NCBI RefSeq assembly: GCF_015751905.1
Contig: NZ_JADOUF010000001.1
Coordinates: forward strand, 3,472,001-3,536,000
DNA length: 64,000 nt
From: Longispora fulva
Lineage (GTDB): Bacteria; Actinomycetota; Actinomycetes; Mycobacteriales; Micromonosporaceae
Reading direction: 5' to 3'
In this document: piece after piece, positions 58,719 to 64,000 of the stretch
Numbering within the stretch: the stretch's first letter is position 1
Layout of the letters: every line of letters begins with the position of its first letter
Translations under genes and position numbers: made by a program
The notes under the pieces: model-generated
Databases searched by the model: none
The model's input: the letters and a program-made list of their open reading frames with translations, nothing else
What the model was told of the DNA's origin: nothing

Positions 58719-59600
58719 ATGATCTCGCATGGCACGCCCCTCGGAGTCCGGATCAGGGCACTGATGCCGGAACTCACCGGCACGGAGCAGCGCGTCGCCG
58801 GGCTGGTGCTCGCCGATCCCTCGGCGGTCGCCGGCCTGACGATCGGCGAACTCGCGGCGGCCAGCGACACCTCGACGTCGACCGTGCTGCGGTTCTGCAA
58901 GGCGCTCGCGTTCCCGGGGTACCGGGCGCTGCAGACCGCGCTCACCGCCGAGGTCGCCCGGGCTGCCGAACCGCGGCTGTCGACCGGCACCGACGGCGGG
59001 ATCGACCCGAACGACCGGCTCGCGGAGATCGTGGCCGCCGTGGCCGGGGCCGACGTGCGGGCCATCACCGAGACCGCGGCCCAGCTCGACCTCGACGCCC
59101 TGACGGCGTGCGTGGAGGCGATGGCTGGCGCGTACCGGGTCGACGTGTTCGCCGTGGGCGGCAGCGCCCAACCGGCGGCCGGCTTCCAGGCCAGGATGCA
59201 CTACACCGGCATCGCCTGCTGGGCCTGGACGGACGTGCACCTGGCCCTGATCAGCGCCGCGCAGCTCAAGCCAGGCGCCGTGGCCCTCGGCGTCTCGCAC
59301 AGCGGCCAGACCATCGAGGTCATCGAGGCGCTGGAGACCGCGCGCGCGGCGGGCGCGACGACCGTGGCCCTGACCAACTTCCCCCGCTCGCCCCTCGCCT
59401 CGGTCGCCGACATCGTGCTGACGACCGCGGTGCGGGAGGGCACGTTCCGGCCCGGCGACATGTCCGGCACCCACCCGCAGACGACCGTCCTGGACTGCGT
59501 GTACGCGGCCCTGGCCCAGCGGGACCGGCCCCGCACCGAGGCCGCGCTGTCCGCCGCCACCCGCGCCATCGCCGGCCACCGCACGACCAGGCAGCGTTAG
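58719..59600 (+). CDS. MurR/RpiR-family regulator with SIS domain
   Basis: A 293-residue regulator. The N-terminal HTH_6 domain (about 1-75: LTIGELAAASDTSTSTVLRFCKALAFPGYRAL) is followed by a SIS domain (about 115-265) that binds phospho-sugars, with GVSHSGQTIEVIEAL. This family senses amino-sugar or pentose phosphates. It lies 19 bases before a SIS-domain enzyme gene and probably regulates it. The message looks leaderless. Confidence 0.9.
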   Translation: MISHGTPLGVRIRALMPELTGTEQRVAGLVLADPSAVAGLTIGELAAASDTSTSTVLRFCKALAFPGYRALQTALTAEVARAAEPRLSTGTDGGIDPNDRLAEIVAAVAGADVRAITETAAQLDLDALTACVEAMAGAYRVDVFAVGGSAQPAAGFQARMHYTGIACWAWTDVHLALISAAQLKPGAVALGVSHSGQTIEVIEALETARAAGATTVALTNFPRSPLASVADIVLTTAVREGTFRPGDMSGTHPQTTVLDCVYAALAQRDRPRTEAALSAATRAIAGHRTTRQR

Positions 59601-59619
59601 TACCCGTCGAAGGAGTCCC

Positions 59620-60375
59620 ATGTCCCTCAGTTCCGCCAGCTACGTCGCCGCCGTCCAGGCCACGATCGCGCACATCGTCGACACCCAGGCCCCGTCCGTC
59701 GCCGAGGCCGCCGACCTGATCGCCGCGTCCCTCGCCGACGGCGGGGTGCTGCAGGCCTTCGGGTCCGGGCACTCCGAGGCCGCCTCGATGGAGCTGGCCG
59801 GTCGGGCCGGCGGCCTGGTCGCCTCCAACAAGCTCGCCCTGCGCGACGTCATCCTGTACGGCGGCGAGCCGGCCGACACGCTCGCCGACCCGAAGGCCGA
59901 GCGCGACCCGGCCCTGGCCCGCCGGGTGTACGACCTGGCCAACGCCGAGCCGAAGGACGTCTTCGTGATCACGTCGCAGTCCGGCGGCAACGGGTCGATC
60001 GTCGAGATGGCCCGGATCGCACGGGAGCACGGCCACCCGCTGGTCGCGATCACGTCCCTCGCGCACTCGCGGGGCATCACCTCGCGGCACCCGAGCGGCC
60101 AGCGGCTGTTCGAACTCGCCGACGTGGTGATCGACAACGGCGCCCCGCACGGCGACGCCGTCCTGCCGCTGCCCGACGGCGGCACGGTCTGCGCAGTGTC
60201 CTCGATCGCCAACGCGCTCATCGCCCAGCTGATCACGGCGGAGGTCGTGATCCGGCTGCTCGCGAAGGGCATCGAACCCGACGTGTACCTGTCGATGAAC
60301 GTCGCCGGCGGGGACGCGAAGAACGTGGCCGCCGAGGAGCGCTACGCCGGGCGGATCCGCCGCATCGCCGGCTGA
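59620..60375 (+). CDS. SIS-domain sugar-phosphate protein (UPF0309/SCO4393-like)
   Basis: A 251-residue protein made of one SIS domain, UPF0309 type. GSGHSEAASMELAGRAGG and FVITSQSGGNGSIVEMA form the phospho-sugar site. I recall Streptomyces homologue SCO4393 being linked to GlcNAc-6-phosphate dehydration and amino-sugar toxicity; that identity was not checked. It is coupled to the RpiR gene (19-base gap). It would fit handling of GlcNAc-6-phosphate from chitin or N-glycans degraded by neighbouring enzymes. Confidence 0.82.
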   Translation: MSLSSASYVAAVQATIAHIVDTQAPSVAEAADLIAASLADGGVLQAFGSGHSEAASMELAGRAGGLVASNKLALRDVILYGGEPADTLADPKAERDPALARRVYDLANAEPKDVFVITSQSGGNGSIVEMARIAREHGHPLVAITSLAHSRGITSRHPSGQRLFELADVVIDNGAPHGDAVLPLPDGGTVCAVSSIANALIAQLITAEVVIRLLAKGIEPDVYLSMNVAGGDAKNVAAEERYAGRIRRIAG

Positions 60376-60444
60376 CCGCCGGGTCGCCGCGCCCCGGCCG
60401 CACAGGGCCGGCCGACCTCTACCGCAACCGCGGAAGCCGGGGTA

Positions 60445-60460
60445 CCCCCAGAACTGGGGG
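60445..60460. promoter_or_regulatory. 16-bp perfect palindrome upstream of secreted protein
   Basis: CCCCCAGAACTGGGGG is perfectly symmetric apart from its AA centre and lies 68 bases before the start of the small secreted protein. Its shape suits a NarL/LuxR- or OmpR-type operator. No matching second copy was seen in the window. Confidence 0.55.
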
Positions 60461-60527
60461 CATGTCCGTGCGGTGCCGCCCACCTACCGTGAGCAGGCAC
60501 AGCACAGTCCTTAGAGGAGGAACACCC

Positions 60528-60887
60528 ATGGCGAACGCACGGATGACCCGTCGACTCTCCGTCCTCGGCGCGGTGGCGCTGGGGGCCGGGGCCGTCGTCG
60601 GCGTGGCCGCACCGGCCCAGGCGATGCCGACCTGCCGGGCGGTCTACTCGATCGGCTACAGCGCCGCCGGCAACGCGATCCACGCGAGCGGCAACCGCGC
60701 GTGCTTCGACACGGGCACGGTCACGCCGCTGCCGGTGACCATCCTGCGCCTCGACCCGGCCACGGGGACGTGGAGCGCGGTGGCCGCCGGCACCGGGTCC
60801 GTGCAGTACCCGTGCGTGACCGCCGTGACGAACACCTACCGCCTGCAGCAGGACGCGCTCAGGACGGTCACGGCCAACTGCGGCTGA
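60528..60887 (+). CDS. Small secreted protein of unknown function
   Basis: A 119-residue exported protein I do not recognise. A Sec signal peptide (about 1-32, ending AQA-M) precedes a mature domain of about 86 residues with four Cys (PTCRAVYS, RACFD, YPCVTAV and final NCG), probably two disulphides. It has a Thr/Val-rich, beta-like composition. GGAGG seven bases upstream fixes the ATG at 60528. It is a single gene behind a strong palindrome, so it is probably regulated. Confidence 0.75.
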   Translation: MANARMTRRLSVLGAVALGAGAVVGVAAPAQAMPTCRAVYSIGYSAAGNAIHASGNRACFDTGTVTPLPVTILRLDPATGTWSAVAAGTGSVQYPCVTAVTNTYRLQQDALRTVTANCG

Positions 60888-60940
60888 CCCGGGCGGTCGC
60901 GGACCGGGGCGCGGGATCCGGCGGCCACCTGCGGCCCCGC

Positions 60941-61933
60941 TCACAGGGCGGCGGCCAGCAGGGACTCGGCGACGGCCGTACGGGCGTAGAGCACCGAGCG
61001 GCCGGCCCGGTGCGCGCTGACCAAGCCGGCGTCGCGCAACGCCGTCAGGTGCTGGGACACCCCGGACGGGGAGATCCCAGTGCGCCGGGCCAGCTCCGTG
61101 GTGGAGGCCGGGGCGTCCAGTTCGGTCAGCAGCAGGGTCCGGGACCGGCCGAGGACCGCGGCGACCGCGTCGGTCCGCGGCAGGGGACGCGACTCCCACA
61201 GCGTGCCGGTGCCGCGCGCCGGGTACGCCAACTGCGGCGGCTCCGGGGGCCGGACCCGGGTGTGCACGCCCGGTCCGGCGAACGCCGAGGGCAGCAGGAG
61301 GAGCCCGGCCCCGGCCGTCGGGCGGTAGAGGGTGCGCTGGCGGCGTACCAGTCGAAGGGCGTTGTCGTCCCAGCTCAGGGACGGGTGCAGGTCGTTGAAG
61401 AGGCGGGCCGCGCCGTGCTCGGCGAGCTGTCGGGCCCGGTGGAAGACGTCGGCGTCGAGCAGGGCCCGGATCCGCGCCCAGTAGGGGGCGAGCGCCAGCT
61501 CCCAGTAGGTCGCGATCTCCTCGGCCACCCGGACCAGGCGGGCCGGCGGCTCGGCGTACAGGGTCCGCAGCCGGGGGCCCCGGCCGCCCTGGTGGTACTC
61601 GAGATGGTCCAGGTCCCGGCGCACCTGGTCCGCCGGGGTGGCCCGGATCGCGGCCAGCTCCTCGGCGAGCGTGGGGGCGGGGCCCACGGGGGCCGGATTG
61701 AGGAAGTCCGGCCGGTACGGCCCCGGCGGGATCAGCTCGGCGAGCACGCCCCGGTCCAGCCCCGCGGCCACCACCCGTCGCCGGACCTGCCCGATCCACG
61801 GCTGGTGCACGGGATGCGGGCCGGCGGCGCCCAGCAGCCGGAAACTGGTCAGGACCTCCCACATCGGCGAGACGGTGAACCGGGTCTGCGCCAGGTCACT
61901 CGCCGAGAACGCGAACTCCGCCAGAACGACCAC
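60941..61933 (-). CDS. DUF5937/ArsR-type HTH regulator
   Basis: A 330-residue protein with an N-terminal DUF5937-like region (LAEFAFSASDLAQTRFTVSPMWEVLTSFRLL, about 1-240) and a C-terminal ArsR-like winged helix (about 255-330: ELDAPASTTELARRTGISPSGVSQHLTALRDAGLVSAHRAGRSVLYA). It has no Cys metal site. The architecture is common in actinobacteria, and its effector is unknown. The start is GTG. It is divergent from the aldo/keto reductase gene 63 bases away, which it may control. Confidence 0.85.
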   Translation of the reverse strand: MVVLAEFAFSASDLAQTRFTVSPMWEVLTSFRLLGAAGPHPVHQPWIGQVRRRVVAAGLDRGVLAELIPPGPYRPDFLNPAPVGPAPTLAEELAAIRATPADQVRRDLDHLEYHQGGRGPRLRTLYAEPPARLVRVAEEIATYWELALAPYWARIRALLDADVFHRARQLAEHGAARLFNDLHPSLSWDDNALRLVRRQRTLYRPTAGAGLLLLPSAFAGPGVHTRVRPPEPPQLAYPARGTGTLWESRPLPRTDAVAAVLGRSRTLLLTELDAPASTTELARRTGISPSGVSQHLTALRDAGLVSAHRAGRSVLYARTAVAESLLAAAL

Positions 61934-61996
61934 CCCATGGATTCAGGCACACCTTAATCAATGGTGGCCAGGCTACCCCGCGCGGATCATTCCGGC

Positions 61997-62884
61997 ATGA
62001 CCACAGAGACGAACACAGCCACGGCCGCAGGTACCTGGAAGCTCGGCGACCTGGTGGTCAACCGGATCGGGTTCGGCGCCATGCGCCTGACGCAGAACGG
62101 CCCGGCGTTCCAGCCCGGCGTCGCCCCGAGCGACCGCCGCCGGGCGATCGGCGTCCTGCGCCGCGCCGTCGACCTCGGCGTGAACCACATCGACACCGCG
62201 GCGTTCTATTTCTCCCCGCTGCGCTCCGCCAACGAGCTGATCAACCAGGCGCTGGCCCCGTACCCGGACGACCTGGTCATCACCACCAAGGTCGGTCCGG
62301 GCCGGGACCCGTCGGGCGCGTGGCTGCCACACGCCACCCCCGCCCAACTGCGCGGCCAGGTCGAGGAGAACCTCCGCCAACTCGGCCGCGACCACCTCGA
62401 CGTGGTGAACCTGCGCATCGTGGGCACCGACCCGATCGCCGAACGCTTCGGCGCACTCGCAGAGCTGCGCAACGCCGGGCTCATCCGGCACCTGGGCCTG
62501 TCCAACGTCCAGCCGCACCACCTCGCCGAGGCGCGGGCGATCGCGCCGGTGGTGTGCGTGCAGAACAGGTACGGCATCGGGGAGGACGACACCTTCCTGC
62601 GGTCGTGCGGGGAACTCGGGGTGGCGTTCGTGCCGTTCTACGCGATCGCCGGGGCCGGCCGCGAACGGGGCGCGACCGGTGCCGACAGCGCGGAGGTGCT
62701 GGCCGTCGCGCGGGCGCACGGGGCGAGCGCCGCGCAGGTCCGGCTGGCGTGGACGCTGCACCAGGGGGCGCACGTGCTGGCCATTCCGGGGACCGGTGAT
62801 CCGGAGCATCTGGTCGCCAATGTGGCGGCCGGGGTGCTGCGGCTGTCCGCGGCGGATCTGTCGGTTCTGGACTCCGCAGTCTGA
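61997..62884 (+). CDS. Aldo/keto reductase, YdbC-like (paralogue of 897-1772)
   Basis: A 295-residue reductase nearly collinear with the protein at 897-1772: FGAMRLT, IGVLRRAVDLGVNHIDTAAFYFSPLRSANELIN, TTKVG, DVVNLR and IPGTGDPEHL recur. As there, the His of the classical tetrad is replaced by Arg. The ATG at 61997 matches the paralogue's start, and GATCAT six bases upstream hints at a leaderless promoter. It is divergent from the DUF5937 regulator. Confidence 0.88.
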   Translation: MTTETNTATAAGTWKLGDLVVNRIGFGAMRLTQNGPAFQPGVAPSDRRRAIGVLRRAVDLGVNHIDTAAFYFSPLRSANELINQALAPYPDDLVITTKVGPGRDPSGAWLPHATPAQLRGQVEENLRQLGRDHLDVVNLRIVGTDPIAERFGALAELRNAGLIRHLGLSNVQPHHLAEARAIAPVVCVQNRYGIGEDDTFLRSCGELGVAFVPFYAIAGAGRERGATGADSAEVLAVARAHGASAAQVRLAWTLHQGAHVLAIPGTGDPEHLVANVAAGVLRLSAADLSVLDSAV

Positions 62885-62917
62885 AACCAACCACGATAGC
62901 CGGAGAATCCGGGGCGG

Positions 62918-63460
62918 TCAGGCGTCGGCGAGTGCCAGGAGTTTCGTCACGGTGGACCAGTTGCGGGTCGTGCAGTCCGTCCCCCGGAGGCGCTTCTGCC
63001 AGAAGTCCGGCCCTAGCCGGGTCTCCAGGATCCCGGTGGGAAGCCAGATGTAGAGCTCCCGGCCGACCGCCCGGACCTCGTCGGGCGCGTAGGACTCCGG
63101 GTCGAGGCCGTCGAGGCGCGCCGGGTCGAACTCCTCGTTGAGGAACCCCACCAGGAACTGCTTCGGCAGCGTCGGCCCCGCCGGAAGCGGGTTCCCGGCG
63201 ATCACCGCCGAGAGCTCCTGACGGGTACGGATGTGCACGGCGATCGTCAGCCCCAGCTCCTCGGTGATCCGGCCGGCCAGTTCCAGCCCCACTGCGGCCG
63301 GGTCGGCGTTGTCGCTGGTGAACACCGCGTTGCCACTCTGCAGCAGGGTCGCGACGTCGGTGTGGCCGAGTCCGGTCAGCAGGTCACGGAGCCGGGCCAT
63401 CGGGATCTTGTTGTGGCCGCTGACGTTGATGCCGCGCAACAGGGCGACGTACCTGATCAT
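62918..63460 (-). CDS. DUF1697 protein
   Basis: A 180-residue protein of the DUF1697 family, recognised from the start YVALLRGINVSGHNKIPMARLRDLLTGLG, then LLQSGNAVFTS, and the C-terminal TRNWSTVTKLLAL. It is soluble, of unknown function and widespread in bacteria. TACGCT seven bases upstream of the ATG suggests a leaderless message. It is a single gene. Confidence 0.92.
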   Translation of the reverse strand: MIRYVALLRGINVSGHNKIPMARLRDLLTGLGHTDVATLLQSGNAVFTSDNADPAAVGLELAGRITEELGLTIAVHIRTRQELSAVIAGNPLPAGPTLPKQFLVGFLNEEFDPARLDGLDPESYAPDEVRAVGRELYIWLPTGILETRLGPDFWQKRLRGTDCTTRNWSTVTKLLALADA

Positions 63461-63467
63461 GCGGCGC

Positions 63468-63473
63468 AGCGTA
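63468..63473 (-). promoter_or_regulatory. Probable -10 box of a leaderless promoter
   Basis: On the minus strand TACGCT lies seven bases before the DUF1697 ATG; the same hexamer precedes thyA and the solute-binding-like gene. Confidence 0.4.
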
Positions 63474-63492
63474 GCTCAGGCACGGGGGCTGC

Positions 63493-64000
63493 TCAGGTCG
63501 CGGGCCGGGATGCGGGGTCGGCCTGTTGGCGGCGGAAGGCCGGAATCGCGAGTCCGACCAGCACCGCGCCGAGGACCGTGGCCAGTCCGCCGCCGACGGC
63601 GCTGATCGCCGGCGTGGTCAGTGAACCGACGGCCCCGGCCCGGAAGTTGCCGAGCTGTGGGCAGCCGACGCCCACGACGTACTCGGCGGCGCTGACCCTG
63701 CCCCGGTACCGGTCGGGGGTCGCCGCCTGCACGACGGCCGTGCGGAACACGACGGAGATGACGTCGGCCGTGCCGGCGAGCACCAGCAGCGCCAGGGCCA
63801 GCCACAGGCTCCTGGACAGGCCGAATCCGGCGAGGCCGACGCCCCACACGGCACCGGCGACGAGGATGGCCCGGCCCTGGCGGGTGACGTGCGAGACCGG
63901 TCCGGACAGCGCGGAGCCGAGGACGCCGCCGACGGCCGGGGCCGCGGTGAGCAGGCCGAGGGTGACGGCGCGGCCGCCGAAGTGCTCGGCGTTGATGGCC
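63493..64000 (-). CDS. MFS transporter, 5' end beyond window
   Basis: The C-terminal 168 residues of an MFS permease; the frame stays open to the window edge, so the start lies beyond 64000. Four or five helices are visible. DRYRGRVSAAEYVVGVGCPQLGNF matches the EntS/DHA3 group, in which the R-G-R-V motif between helices is conserved. An exporter is likely. It is 32 bases from the DUF1697 stop, on the same strand. A GTG at 63849 is internal and not a real start. Confidence 0.85.
   Translation of the reverse strand, partial: AINAEHFGGRAVTLGLLTAAPAVGGVLGSALSGPVSHVTRQGRAILVAGAVWGVGLAGFGLSRSLWLALALLVLAGTADVISVVFRTAVVQAATPDRYRGRVSAAEYVVGVGCPQLGNFRAGAVGSLTTPAISAVGGGLATVLGAVLVGLAIPAFRRQQADPASRPAT

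Overview
This window is high-GC chromosomal DNA from an actinomycete, most likely a filamentous soil actinobacterium of the Micromonosporaceae type; that placement is an impression from protein style, not a computed one. Support comes from strong GC bias at third codon positions, many GTG starts and one probable TTG start, probable leaderless promoters, abundant secreted hydrolases, many two-component systems, and MSH-synthase-like double GNAT and FprA-type proteins. I see no rRNA, tRNA, CRISPR array, transposase or prophage. No gene-free stretch exceeds 300 bases; the longest (about 12530-12833) lies between a secreted protein and a histidine kinase and shows nothing I can name.

Layout. 1-5.9 kb: small secreted and enzyme genes (NTF2-like, peptidoglycan-binding, YdbC-like aldo/keto reductase, M48 protease, orphan OmpR-type regulator) and a large M9 collagenase. 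5.9-12.5 kb: LysR regulator, translationally coupled thyA-dfrA, FprA-type reductase, acyltransferase, a fourfold-repeat membrane protein and a secreted protein. 12.8-19.7 kb: a tail-to-tail kinase/regulator pair, a Pro-rich exported protein, and an operon of a dual-ectodomain HAMP protein with PgsB and PgsC homologues of poly-gamma-glutamate synthase. 19.7-25.6 kb: DUF2975/XRE pair under a palindromic operator, S9 peptidase, solute-binding-like protein, GNAT and a secreted SH3 plus NlpC/CHAP-like protein. 25.9-28.7 kb: a three-gene NarL-type operon whose two kinases look complementary in their defects. 28.8-37.9 kb: truncated adenylation protein, beta-lactamase-like hydrolase, double GNAT, GtrA, ferredoxin-P450 pair, an MFS exporter behind a perfect CIRCE element, TauE, VOC and DUF4386 proteins. 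38-43.6 kb: GH18 chitinase, transglutaminase-like protein, PhoD phosphatase and an APH-type kinase.

43.6-60.4 kb is the most coherent block. A sugar ABC importer, LacI repressor, GH5-like glycosidase, GH38 alpha-mannosidase and secreted GH85 endo-beta-N-acetylglucosaminidase carry three near-identical LacI-type operators at their promoters. Together they read as a regulon for releasing, importing and trimming high-mannose N-glycans. Downstream sit a NudK-like Nudix hydrolase, DeoR regulator, carotenoid oxygenase, and an RpiR/SIS pair that may handle amino-sugar phosphate.

60.5-64 kb: a small secreted protein with a 16-bp palindrome upstream, a DUF5937/ArsR regulator, a second YdbC-like reductase paralogous to the one at 0.9 kb, a DUF1697 protein and an MFS gene cut by the window edge.
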